Positions 41,846 to 50,376 of a stretch of 64,000 nt of DNA are shown here, piece by piece. The stretch covers positions 62,001-126,000 of the forward strand of contig JBBMRB010000004.1 of NCBI GenBank assembly GCA_038900335.1, in the 5' to 3' direction. The first letter of the stretch is position 1, and each line of letters opens with the position of its first letter. The DNA is from Rs1 sp038900335 (GTDB lineage Bacteria > Pseudomonadota > Gammaproteobacteria > Pseudomonadales > Balneatricaceae). The position numbers and the translations under genes were made by a program. The notes under the pieces are model-generated. The model saw only the letters and a list, made by a program, of their open reading frames with translations. It did not search any database and was not told the DNA's origin.

Positions 41846-42046
41846 CTATTGTTCCATTAAAGCGACGATAATTGTTTTAATCAAAAATGCACCTAGCCCT
41901 AGGCCTAATGCTAAAAATAGGATCATAGTGCCAAATTTTCCGGCATTGGATTTTTTTGCTAAATCATAAATGATAAAAAAAACAAAAATACCTAACACTG
42001 CAATGCCTAGGTTAAGCATAATGCTTTCAATTTCGACCAAGCGCAT
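41846..42046 (-). CDS. DUF2788 small membrane protein
   Basis: A 66-residue protein with two hydrophobic segments (about 9-28 and 37-58) separated by AKKSNAGKFGTMI, a loop typical of DUF2788 proteins found beside housekeeping genes in Pseudomonas and relatives. Function unknown. ATG 42046 is the family-like start; ATG at 42019 is possible. Confidence 0.7.
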   Translation of the reverse strand: MRLVEIESIMLNLGIAVLGIFVFFIIYDLAKKSNAGKFGTMILFLALGLGLGAFLIKTIIVALMEQ

Positions 42047-42299
42047 AATATAACTCTTATCAATTTATAACGTGAATAGAAAACTTCTAATCGACTGAAA
42101 AATCAGCGCATTATATCAACACTCACAGATGTTGGCTGTTATTTTATTAAATAATTTGAAGGATGTGTTTTAAAAGTATTTAATCGTGCTGTATATAACT
42201 AATGTTATTTAAATAATAATTTAGATGCTTGCAAGATAGAAAAGAAAGAACTGTTGTTTGATCTAGATGAGAGTTGAGTAGTAACTATTGATAGTCATT

Positions 42300-42326
42300 A
42301 TAAGCTGAGTTTTTTAATCAGCTTAT
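42300..42326 (-). terminator. Hairpin downstream of tRNA-Tyr
   Basis: ATAAGCTGA (42300-42308) pairs perfectly with TCAGCTTAT (42318-42326), 18 bases beyond the tRNA 3' end. There is no T-run after it, so it may be a processing or weak termination signal. Confidence 0.45.
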
Positions 42327-42344
42327 TGAGAGGGCCTTAGGAAA

Positions 42345-42428
42345 TGGTGGTGGGAGGTGGATTCGAACCACCGAAGCTTTCGCGTCAGATTTACAGTCTG
42401 ATCCCTTTGGCCACTCGGGAACCCCACC
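42345..42428 (-). tRNA. tRNA-Tyr (anticodon GUA)
   Basis: Read on the minus strand the 84 bases start GGTGGGGTTCCCGAG and end with an encoded CCA. The acceptor stem GGTGGGG pairs with TCCCACC; the anticodon stem-loop is CAGACTGTAAATCTG with GTA at 42394-42392; a long variable arm follows, as expected for class II tRNA-Tyr, and the T-loop GGTTCGAATCC is present. It is single, with no other tRNA or tufB beside it. Confidence 0.97.
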
Positions 42429-42875
42429 ATGCTATAAAATAACATTTATTTCCTACACATTTTAATTTTCGTTAATATGTGTTGAGGGCGCGTATAATAG
42501 ATAGAGTTAGGTGGTTTGTAAATACTTTTTTAATTTATTTTAAGTTTTTTTTGGCAAAACTAGATGCTATATAAGTAAAGCTTTTTGTGTAAAAAAACGA
42601 AAATATAATTTTAAAAAAAAATATTTAGCGCTGCCCGCATCAACTCTGGTTTGTGCGCTTATTTTTGATTTTTACGGTAATAAATCTTGATGTTAATAGT
42701 TGAAATTTACCGTAAAACCTCTATATTTGGTGTCTGTTCGCAGTCTGCTTGACTATATGTAGTATATCTTTTAAACAGCTTTGATTGTCAGTTAATTAAA
42801 TAGTTTAAGTACGCGCGCACAGCATATATTATGTATACCTATCGTTTAAAATTTGATAATGGAGTTTATAGTTAC
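42429..42875. other. AT-rich region between tRNA-Tyr and nrdA
   Basis: It holds the tRNA promoter, the nrdA promoter and its NrdR-like boxes (42718-42765). An inverted repeat TTTTACGGTAA (42670-42680) / TTTACCGTAAAA (42706-42717) lies just upstream of the boxes. The nrdA frame is open back to ATG 42831, but see nrdA for start choice. Confidence 0.45.
42718..42765 (+). promoter_or_regulatory. Pair of NrdR-like boxes upstream of nrdA
   Basis: CCTCTATATTTGGTGT (42718-42733) and TGACTATATGTAGTAT (42750-42765) both fit the NrdR box acaCwATATwTwGtgt at the core positions. They start exactly 32 bases apart, three helical turns, the arrangement typical of NrdR targets. NrdR would repress nrdAB when dATP is high. 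Confidence 0.65.
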
Positions 42876-45140
42876 ATGCAGCAAGACTTGATGGTTACCA
42901 AAAGGGATGGTCGGCAAGAAAAGTTAGATCTTGAAAAAATACACCGAGTGGTAATATGGGCTGCAGAGGGGCTTGATCAAGTTTCACCATCAGAAGTTGA
43001 ATTAAAATCTCATATTCAATTCTTTGATGGTATGAAAACCGGTGATATCCACGAAACACTGATTAAATCCGCCGCTGATTTGATTTCTGAAGACGCTCCT
43101 GATTATCAGTTTTTAGCCGCGCGCTTAGCTATATTTCATCTTCGAAAGAAAGCATATGGCCGATTCGAGCCACCAAGGTTGTTCACCCATGTACAGAAGA
43201 TGGTGTCATCTGGTCGTTATGATAAGCATATATTAGAAGACTATACAGAGACTGAACTAGACCAGTTAGATAGTTATATCGAGCATGCTCGTGATTTAAG
43301 TTTTTCTTATTCAGCTGTTAAACAGCTTGAAGGTAAGTATTTAGTACAAGATAGAGTGACAGGCGATATATACGAAAGCCCGCAAGTATTATACATGCTG
43401 GTGGCGACTTGTTTATTTGCATCTTATCCTAAAGAGACGCGTTTAGAGTATGTGAAGCGTTTTTATAATGCCTGTTCTACTTTTAAACTATCATTACCTA
43501 CCCCTATTATGGCCGGTGTGCGTACACCGACACGTCAATTTAGCTCGTGTGTATTAATTGAGACAGGTGACAGCTTAGATTCAATCAATTCGACATCCTC
43601 AGCGATTGTTAAGTATGTATCGCAAAGAGCGGGCATCGGTATTAATGCTGGACGAATTAGAGCATTAGGTAGCCCAATTAGAGGCGGTGAAGCTTTCCAT
43701 ACGGGTTGTATTCCTTTTTATAAGCATTTTCAAACAGCTGTAAAATCGTGCTCACAAGGTGGCGTGCGAGGCGGCGCAGCAACTTTGTTTTATCCTATTT
43801 GGCATTTAGAAGTCGAATCACTATTGGTATTGAAAAATAACCGCGGTGTCGATGAAAACAGAGTACGTCATTTAGACTACGGTGTGCAGCTTAATAAGCT
43901 AATGTATCAGCGTTTAGTCAAAGGTGGCAATATTACCTTGTTTAGCCCACATGAAGTACCTGGTCTATATGACGCCTTCTTTGCTGATCAAGATGAGTTT
44001 GAGCGCTTGTATGTTAAATATGAGCAAGACCCCGCTATCAGAAAAACCAGTATTAAAGCGGCTGAGTTATTTGGTATGTTGGCTTCAGAGCGGGCATCGA
44101 CCGGGCGTATTTACATTCAAAATGTCGATCATTGCAACACTCACAGCCCTTTCGATCCAGCTGTCGCACCGATTAAACAGTCGAATTTATGTTTAGAAAT
44201 CGCATTGCCGACCAAGCCTTTACAGCATATTAATGATGAAGAGGGCGAAATTGCACTTTGTACTTTATCTGCCTTTAATTTAGGTGCATTAAATAATTTA
44301 GATGAGCTTGAAGAATTATCTGATTTGATTGTTCGTGCTTTGGATAACTTATTGGATTATCAAAATTATCCTATTATTGCAGCCCAGTTAGCGACAGAGA
44401 ACAGGCGAACGCTTGGTGTTGGTGTGACCAACTTGGCTTATTATCTAGCGAAGAATGGCGTTAAGTATTCAGATGGTTCTGCAAATACTTTAGTTCATAA
44501 CACATTTGAGGCTATTCAATATAATTTATTGAAAGCATCAAATCAGTTATCAAAAGAGTTTGGTCCCTGCCTTAAGTTTAATGAAACAACTTATTCACAA
44601 GGCGTTTTACCGATTGATACTTATAAGTCTGAAGTGGATGAATATTGTTCGCCACAATTGCATTATGATTGGGAGGCGTTACGTGCTGATATTGTGAAAT
44701 CAGGGTTGCGAAACAGTACTCTATCTGCATTGATGCCGTGTGAGACGTCCTCTCAGATCACTAACTCAACTAATGGTATTGAGCCGCCTCGCGGTTATGT
44801 ATCTGTCAAAGCAAGTAAAGACGGTATTTTGAAGCAAGTAGTACCTGATTATCTTGAGCTTAAAGATAAATACGAATTGCTTTGGGACATTTCAAGCAAT
44901 GAGGGGTACTTGCAGTTAGTTGGTATTATGCAAAAGTTTGTCGATCAAGCTATTTCTGCGAACACTAATTATGACCCTAGCCGCTTCCCTGGTAATAAAG
45001 TACCGATGAAGCAGTTATTAAAAGATTTACTAACGGCTTATAAATACGGTGTTAAAACATTGTATTACCATAACACTCGTGATGGTGCCTCAGAGGATCA
45101 CTCTGAAGATGATTGTGAAAGCGGTGCATGTAAGTTATAG
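42876..45140 (+). CDS. nrdA: Ribonucleoside-diphosphate reductase class Ia, alpha subunit
   Basis: About 754 residues from ATG 42876 (MQQDLMVTKRDG, equal to the E. coli start MNQNLLVTKRDG); the frame also has ATG 42831, adding 15 residues. ATP-cone at the N-terminus, redox cysteine in TRQFSSCVLIE, the N-x-C-x-E radical site in QSNLCLEIALPTKP, and the C-terminal shuttle pair CESGACKL. GGAG lies 11 bases before ATG 42876. NrdB follows after 87 bases. It reduces NDPs to dNDPs; the ATP-cone implies dATP inhibition. Confidence 0.97.
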   Translation: MQQDLMVTKRDGRQEKLDLEKIHRVVIWAAEGLDQVSPSEVELKSHIQFFDGMKTGDIHETLIKSAADLISEDAPDYQFLAARLAIFHLRKKAYGRFEPPRLFTHVQKMVSSGRYDKHILEDYTETELDQLDSYIEHARDLSFSYSAVKQLEGKYLVQDRVTGDIYESPQVLYMLVATCLFASYPKETRLEYVKRFYNACSTFKLSLPTPIMAGVRTPTRQFSSCVLIETGDSLDSINSTSSAIVKYVSQRAGIGINAGRIRALGSPIRGGEAFHTGCIPFYKHFQTAVKSCSQGGVRGGAATLFYPIWHLEVESLLVLKNNRGVDENRVRHLDYGVQLNKLMYQRLVKGGNITLFSPHEVPGLYDAFFADQDEFERLYVKYEQDPAIRKTSIKAAELFGMLASERASTGRIYIQNVDHCNTHSPFDPAVAPIKQSNLCLEIALPTKPLQHINDEEGEIALCTLSAFNLGALNNLDELEELSDLIVRALDNLLDYQNYPIIAAQLATENRRTLGVGVTNLAYYLAKNGVKYSDGSANTLVHNTFEAIQYNLLKASNQLSKEFGPCLKFNETTYSQGVLPIDTYKSEVDEYCSPQLHYDWEALRADIVKSGLRNSTLSALMPCETSSQITNSTNGIEPPRGYVSVKASKDGILKQVVPDYLELKDKYELLWDISSNEGYLQLVGIMQKFVDQAISANTNYDPSRFPGNKVPMKQLLKDLLTAYKYGVKTLYYHNTRDGASEDHSEDDCESGACKL

Positions 45141-45227
45141 CATGCTCTCACCTATGATCCATCGGCCTAGGCATACCTTGCCTAGGCATTTAAAATGAAA
45201 TATCTGTAACACTACTGGCAATAACTC

Positions 45228-46358
45228 ATGTCTTATACCACATTTAACGTCGCTAACTTCGATTCTACCAAAGAGCCAATGTTTTTTGGTCAAAATGTCA
45301 ATGTCGCTCGCTATGATAAGCAAAAGTACCCTATATTTGAAAAGTTGATAGAAAAGCAGCTTTCGTTCTTTTGGCGACCTGAAGAAGTTGATTTATCAAA
45401 CGATCGTAAAGATTTTATTGATATGCCAGATCATGAAAAGCATATTTTTCTAAGTAATTTAAAGTACCAAACACTATTGGATTCAGTGCAAGGGCGCTCT
45501 CCAAATGTTGCTTTTTTACCGATAGTATCGATACCCGAATTAGAAACCTGGCTGGAAACATGGGCGTTTAGTGAAACTATCCATTCGCGCTCATATACTC
45601 ATATTATTCGTAATATTGTCAATGATCCCTCTGCTATTTTTGATGAGATAGTTACCGACCCTGAGATTGTTAAACGAGCGCAAACAGTCACTAAACTCTA
45701 TGATGAGTTAATCAATTTAATTTCGGTGCAAAATGTACACGGCTATGGTGTGCATACCATTAACAATGTTGAATATGATTGCACCTTATGGAATTTAAAA
45801 TGTAAAGTCTACTTAACCATGGTTTCGGTCAATGTGTTAGAGGCAATACGCTTTTATGTCAGCTTTGCCTGCTCATTTGCCTTTGCTGAACGCGCTATCA
45901 TGGAAGGTAATGCTAAGATCATCAAGCTGATTGCCCGTGATGAAGCATTACATTTAACCGGCACGCAAAATATTCTCAATACTTTAGCCTCCGGTAGTGA
46001 TGATGAGGAGTTTAAAGCGGTTGCAGTGGCTTGTCGTGAAGAGGCTATCGCGTTATTTGTCGAAGCGGCTGAGCAGGAAAAAGAATGGGCAGCTCATCTA
46101 TTTAAAGATGGCTCGATGATAGGTTTAAATGCGCAGATTTTAAGTGAATATGTTGAGTATATAACCAATGTTCGTCTTAAATCAGTAGGTTTTGAGGAGG
46201 TGTTCGCACCTAGACAGAATCCACTGCCGTGGATGAATGCTTGGCTTAGTAGTGATAATGTTCAAGTTGCACCGCAAGAGTCTGAAATAAGCTCTTACTT
46301 AGTGGGTCAGATTGATAATTCACTAGAAGATGGTGATTTTGATGACTTTGATTTTTGA
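45228..46358 (+). CDS. nrdB: Ribonucleoside-diphosphate reductase class Ia, beta subunit
   Basis: A 376-residue diiron-tyrosyl radical protein. Metal ligands and radical tyrosine are visible in EKHIFLSNLKYQTLLDS, WAFSETIHSRSYTHIIRNI (Y in SYTHI), LEAIRFYVSFACSFAFAE and IKLIARDEALHLTGTQ. The acidic C-terminal tail GDFDDFDF is the part that docks on NrdA. Length equals E. coli NrdB. The stop codon TGA is shared with the TTG start of the ferredoxin gene. Confidence 0.98.
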   Translation: MSYTTFNVANFDSTKEPMFFGQNVNVARYDKQKYPIFEKLIEKQLSFFWRPEEVDLSNDRKDFIDMPDHEKHIFLSNLKYQTLLDSVQGRSPNVAFLPIVSIPELETWLETWAFSETIHSRSYTHIIRNIVNDPSAIFDEIVTDPEIVKRAQTVTKLYDELINLISVQNVHGYGVHTINNVEYDCTLWNLKCKVYLTMVSVNVLEAIRFYVSFACSFAFAERAIMEGNAKIIKLIARDEALHLTGTQNILNTLASGSDDEEFKAVAVACREEAIALFVEAAEQEKEWAAHLFKDGSMIGLNAQILSEYVEYITNVRLKSVGFEEVFAPRQNPLPWMNAWLSSDNVQVAPQESEISSYLVGQIDNSLEDGDFDDFDF

Positions 46359-46636
46359 GTAACAACAAATCAACGGTTGGTATTGCTAGGATTAAGGTTG
46401 AAAATCAAACTTTTTACTATCAATACGAACCGAGCTTACTAGATTCGCTAGAGGCACAAAATATACAGGCGCCATATAATTGTCGTGCCGGTTATTGTGG
46501 TTGTTGTAAAGTTAGGTTGTTGCAGGGCGAAGTTCGTTATACCGATGAGGCCATGGTCGATTTGAAAGACGAGGAAATTTTAACCTGTATATGTGTGCCA
46601 AAAACGCATATTGAAATTGAGCTACCTGAAGATTAA
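46355..46636 (+). CDS. yfaE: [2Fe-2S] ferredoxin YfaE-type, NrdB diferric-tyrosyl cofactor maintenance
   Basis: A 93-residue plant-type ferredoxin. Cluster ligands are seen in YNCRAGYCGCCKVRL (three cysteines) and ILTCICVP (fourth). In E. coli YfaE donates electrons to rebuild the NrdB cofactor. The start is TTG 46355 overlapping the nrdB TGA (TTGA); no other start exists upstream of the first conserved strand, so translation is probably coupled to nrdB. Confidence 0.92.
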   Translation: MSNNKSTVGIARIKVENQTFYYQYEPSLLDSLEAQNIQAPYNCRAGYCGCCKVRLLQGEVRYTDEAMVDLKDEEILTCICVPKTHIEIELPED

Positions 46637-46866
46637 TGGCCAGTTTTCTGTTTTTTTTAGAAGTGTCTAAATTTAATCCACATTAAGTAAAACTAACAGT
46701 ACACATTTTTCATTTTCTGTAAATGTTAATGTGTTTTTTTAAAAGCTGTAACTTCATGATATTAAACTGTTATTTGAAATGCGTGAATAGCATCAAAATA
46801 AAAAATAAATACTAAGAATATATATTGTAATTAATTAAAAGTTATGCCCATAACTGTCCACAGTCG

Positions 46867-47829
46867 CTAGGGAGTGTAATCTAATACCGTTGCCTGATTT
46901 CTGCCATTTTGTTTAGATTTATAAAGTGCTTTATCAGCGGTATCTATCCATTGATCGTGTCGTTTGATATCACTGTTTATTTCAGTTAAGCCAAAGCTTA
47001 GCGTTATCTCTATCGTCTCGTTATTGTGAGTTATTTTAGTATTCGCTAACTTTTGTGTTAAATTCTTTATTAACTCAAGTGCTTGGCTCGTTTGAGTATC
47101 GAGTAGCAGTATAGCGAATTCCTCACCACCGTAGCGTCCGATAATATCTGTTTCTCGGTATTGGCTCTGTAGTAATTGGCTCAGTGCTCTTAGCACGGCA
47201 TCGCCACCTTGGTGGCCATAAGTGTCATTTACCCGTTTGAAGTGGTCAATATCTAACATGACTAAAACAGAGGGGGCGTTTGATCTTGAAAAGCGTTTGA
47301 ATTCCAGTTCTAGGCGCTCCTCCCAATAACCTCTGTTGTATAGGTTGGTCAGTGCGTCTAACCTGTTACTACGTGTTAGCTCTAGGTTTTTCTCTTGTAA
47401 GCTAAGGTGAGCATTGGCAGCTTCGGTGACATCATAAATAACGATGCCGATATGTTCTACAACATCGTGAGCATTGATAATAGGCATAAAGCGTACATTT
47501 TGGTACATCAGTTTATTGGTGCTAGTAATAGAGCGATAGTTGTTAATTTGAAATAAGTGAGGACGTTGCTGCCAAGTGATAATAACGGGGTTTTGTAAGA
47601 CGACAACAGATTTTAATTTTCGTCTTATATATGCCTCAGGTAACGTAGGACATACAGTCAATAAATGATGATCCACTGCATCTTCTGCAGCTATTGCGCT
47701 ATGGTTAGACATAAAGCGATTCCAGACCTTTACGATCATACTACTATCGACAATAATGATACCAACATCTAGTGATTGCAGTATTTCTAGTTGACTGAAA
47801 GAGTCGAGCTGGTTGTCTAAATTAATCAC
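46867..47829 (-). CDS. PAS-GGDEF diguanylate cyclase
   Basis: A 320-residue protein with a PAS domain (about 8-135, GIIIVDSSMIVKVWNRFMSN; SRSITSTNKLMYQ), a PAC-like segment, and a GGDEF domain (about 155-318). The active-site motif is GGEEF in IIGRYGGEEFAILL; the helix DALTNLYNRGYWEERLELEF and ADKALYKSKQNGRNQ are normal. An RxxD inhibitory site is not seen at the usual place. It should make c-di-GMP. The start is GTG 47829, overlapping the TGA of the upstream response regulator gene, so the two are coupled. Confidence 0.92.
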   Translation of the reverse strand: MINLDNQLDSFSQLEILQSLDVGIIIVDSSMIVKVWNRFMSNHSAIAAEDAVDHHLLTVCPTLPEAYIRRKLKSVVVLQNPVIITWQQRPHLFQINNYRSITSTNKLMYQNVRFMPIINAHDVVEHIGIVIYDVTEAANAHLSLQEKNLELTRSNRLDALTNLYNRGYWEERLELEFKRFSRSNAPSVLVMLDIDHFKRVNDTYGHQGGDAVLRALSQLLQSQYRETDIIGRYGGEEFAILLLDTQTSQALELIKNLTQKLANTKITHNNETIEITLSFGLTEINSDIKRHDQWIDTADKALYKSKQNGRNQATVLDYTP

Positions 47830-48848
47830 GAATAGTGCTCCGTACGTTTATTCATTGATTCTATCGAGTTTAATGTAAACAAAAGTAGTAAATCGCACTG
47901 AATATTATGCTCAGGCAAAAGATAGCTAATTTCAATAGCGAGTGAGTTTTTCATTGTCGGTGATACGGTTAAATATTCGAATTGATCATCAAACTCTAAA
48001 GTAGCTGGAATGCTTTGATTGATATGTTTGATATTTAATTGATCAAAAAATGCTTTCATAAAAGAGCCGCCTAACAGGCTGGCTAAATCAAATAAAATGT
48101 CCAATTCAAGTTTCGGGTTGTATTTAACATTAAAGCCAAGAATTTTTGCAATAGAAGGTAAGCTGGCTTTATCAATAATGAGTACTGACTCGCCACGAAT
48201 TCCGCTGCCGACAAAGCCCTGGCTGATATTGGCCGTTAAATCGTCATGATTAGAGCCTTTTATCATCATATATAAATCAGAGTTAGTGATGATATTAACT
48301 TTTGGTATGGAAATATTAATAAAATTATCAAACAGCTCAGCGAGTTTGGCGGCTGTTTTGCCCGTCGCTATATTGGCAATTTCTTGCAGCCTTTCCTCGG
48401 GTGGGACGCTGAGGGTAAGTTGATCAGAAATTGGCGTTTTTGCGGGTTTTAATAGCAGTGGAAAGATATCAAGCAGCCCTGAAGATTTAATGGTTCTTTC
48501 AAAATCATCAGTTTTCATCGGTTTTTTTATAAAGGCAAGGGCGCCTAAATCAAATATCCGTTTGCGAGCTCCTTCTTGTACATCACCTGAGACTATAATA
48601 ACTTTAGTCACTAACTGCTCTGTTTTTATAATCTCTAAAACATCGTAACCATCAGATACAGGCATGTTTAAATCAAGAAATAATAACTGTGCTCGCCCTT
48701 GTTTAATTGCATCTATTGCCTCTAGCCCATTAGTGGCGAAAGAAATCTGTGCATCCCAATGGCTAATAGTATGAGATAGCTGTTTTCTAGCTAGTGAGGA
48801 GTCATCACAAATAGTGATTTTTAGAGGGCCGCTAATGACTTGATTCAA
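47826..48848 (-). CDS. Response regulator with REC and CheC/CheX-like phosphatase domain
   Basis: About 340 residues from TTG 48848 (frame open to TTG 48878, which has no ribosome-binding site). Receiver domain: TICDDSSLARKQLS, phospho-acceptor D in LLFLDLNMPVSDGYDVL, and FIKKPM. After a linker, residues about 165-335 resemble CheC: EIANIATGKTAAKLAELFDN keeps the E-x2-N phosphatase motif, while the second site (ILFDLASLLGGSFMKAFFDQ) is altered. No ATG exists near the start. It overlaps the diguanylate cyclase gene by four bases (GTGA). Confidence 0.82.
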   Translation of the reverse strand: MNQVISGPLKITICDDSSLARKQLSHTISHWDAQISFATNGLEAIDAIKQGRAQLLFLDLNMPVSDGYDVLEIIKTEQLVTKVIIVSGDVQEGARKRIFDLGALAFIKKPMKTDDFERTIKSSGLLDIFPLLLKPAKTPISDQLTLSVPPEERLQEIANIATGKTAAKLAELFDNFINISIPKVNIITNSDLYMMIKGSNHDDLTANISQGFVGSGIRGESVLIIDKASLPSIAKILGFNVKYNPKLELDILFDLASLLGGSFMKAFFDQLNIKHINQSIPATLEFDDQFEYLTVSPTMKNSLAIEISYLLPEHNIQCDLLLLFTLNSIESMNKRTEHYS

Positions 48849-49011
48849 AATATATACTTTATACTCTGTGGGTTCCAATCGATTTTAGATAAAAATAGCT
48901 CACAAATCTATCACATCCTTACAATTTAACGTTATAAGTAATGCAAAGGGCTATCTTCGTAAAATAAGCCATAAAATAACTTAACCTGATTAGCTGATAG
49001 CGGCTAAAACG

Positions 49012-49043
49012 ATAGCAGATTTGTTTCGTATTAGTTCTGCTAT
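49012..49043 (-). terminator. Terminator of the rnf operon
   Basis: On the minus strand ATAGCAGA (49043-49036) pairs with TCTGCTAT (49019-49012), then CGTTTTAG. It lies four bases past the rnfE stop. Confidence 0.65.
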
Positions 49044-49046
49044 GTT

Positions 49047-49748
49047 TTAATCGTTAATTGTTAGTGGAGTAATATCAATAGTTTGAATTTCTTTGTTTTT
49101 GTTTTTTTGTTTAGTTAAACGCAGATCAAAATAATTCTTCAGCGCTATTAATAAACCTAAACCAACAAATGCACCCGGTGGTAATATTGCAAAAAGAAAG
49201 CCAACGTAATCATCAAAAAGCACAATTTTCCAGTGTTGAGCAATAGGTCCTAGTAACAAATGCATATCAGCAAATAATGTACCAGAGCCTAATACCTCTC
49301 TTATGGCCCCTAATAGTACTAAGACAATCGTAAAGCCTAAGCCCATAATAAAGCCGTCATACAGCGAGGCTAAAACAGAGTTTTTAGCAGCAAACGCTTC
49401 AGCTCTACCCATAATGATACAGTTGGTAACGATCAGGGGAATAAAGATTCCCAAAATCAAATAAAGCTCATAAGTTAACGCCTGCATTAATAGCTCAATA
49501 GAGGTAACGAGTGCGGCAATGATCATCACATATATCGGTAGTCGGACGGCATTAGGTATTAAATTTCGAAAAACAGAGACCGCTAAGTTAGAGCCGATTA
49601 ACACTATCATGCTAGCAATGCCTAGACTAAGGGCATTAACTACTGAGGCCGATACCGCAAGAAGAGGGCACAGCCCTAAGAGTTGAACAAGCGCCGGGTT
49701 GTTTTTCCAAAGGCCGTCTAATGTGAGTTGCTTATAATCAGTTGTCAT
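49047..49748 (-). CDS. rnfE: Electron transport complex subunit RnfE
   Basis: A 233-residue membrane protein with six hydrophobic segments. LWKNNPALVQLLGLCPLLAV and GIFIPLIVTNCIIMGRAEAF are the paired Rnf/Nqr signatures; the cysteines in GLCPLL and TNCI belong to the membrane Fe site shared with RnfA. Its ATG lies inside rnfG (11-base overlap). Last gene of rnfABCDGE; no nth follows. Confidence 0.95.
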   Translation of the reverse strand: MTTDYKQLTLDGLWKNNPALVQLLGLCPLLAVSASVVNALSLGIASMIVLIGSNLAVSVFRNLIPNAVRLPIYVMIIAALVTSIELLMQALTYELYLILGIFIPLIVTNCIIMGRAEAFAAKNSVLASLYDGFIMGLGFTIVLVLLGAIREVLGSGTLFADMHLLLGPIAQHWKIVLFDDYVGFLFAILPPGAFVGLGLLIALKNYFDLRLTKQKNKNKEIQTIDITPLTIND

Positions 49749-50376
49749 TTTTATAGCTTCCTGATTTAAAATCGTTAATTAATTGTTGCTGATTCTCTTT
49801 AAAAAACGCTAAAGAGTTACTCACCGCTTGTACTACTGCTCTTGGGGTAATTGTCGCACCGGTGAATTGATCAAAATCGCCGCCGTCTTTTTTTACTGCC
49901 CAGCGGGTCTTATCGGTTGCTGACTTGCCGTTAAATGCTAGTAGCCAAGATGATTTTTTGAGCTCTAACTTATCGCCTAAACCAGGTGTTTCTGTATGTG
50001 AAATAACACGCACGCCAGCGACACTTTGATCATAGTTAATACCAACTAATAAGCTGATGTCTCCTGAATACCCCTGAGAAGTCAGCACTGGGAAAATAAC
50101 CGTTTTGACCTTGCCATTGTGAGTACCAAAGTGAATCGTTATATCCTGGTTGTAACCTAGAGGTGAGCCATCAATTACCATTGAGTCACTAAAGACATCG
50201 TTATCTATAGTTTGCTGATCAATAATTTCAAATAACTTTGCACTTTTTTGCTGGCGAATATTCTCTTCAATCGGCGCTTTCGTGTAAACAAAGGTAAGAG
50301 CGATCAGTGCAGCTGTGATCGCTGAGAAAGCACCTATGCCTAACGCGTTAACTTTTAAAGACTGTGACATGTTCAT
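49738..50376 (-). CDS. rnfG: Electron transport complex subunit RnfG
   Basis: A 212-residue protein with one N-terminal membrane segment (about 10-28) and a periplasmic FMN domain. The covalent FMN site is the T in FTGATITPRAVVQAV (about 172-186); VRVISHTETPGLGDKLELKK precedes it. ATG 50376 overlaps the rnfD TAA as TAATG; a second ATG follows six bases on. Confidence 0.94.
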   Translation of the reverse strand: MNMSQSLKVNALGIGAFSAITAALIALTFVYTKAPIEENIRQQKSAKLFEIIDQQTIDNDVFSDSMVIDGSPLGYNQDITIHFGTHNGKVKTVIFPVLTSQGYSGDISLLVGINYDQSVAGVRVISHTETPGLGDKLELKKSSWLLAFNGKSATDKTRWAVKKDGGDFDQFTGATITPRAVVQAVSNSLAFFKENQQQLINDFKSGSYKNDN

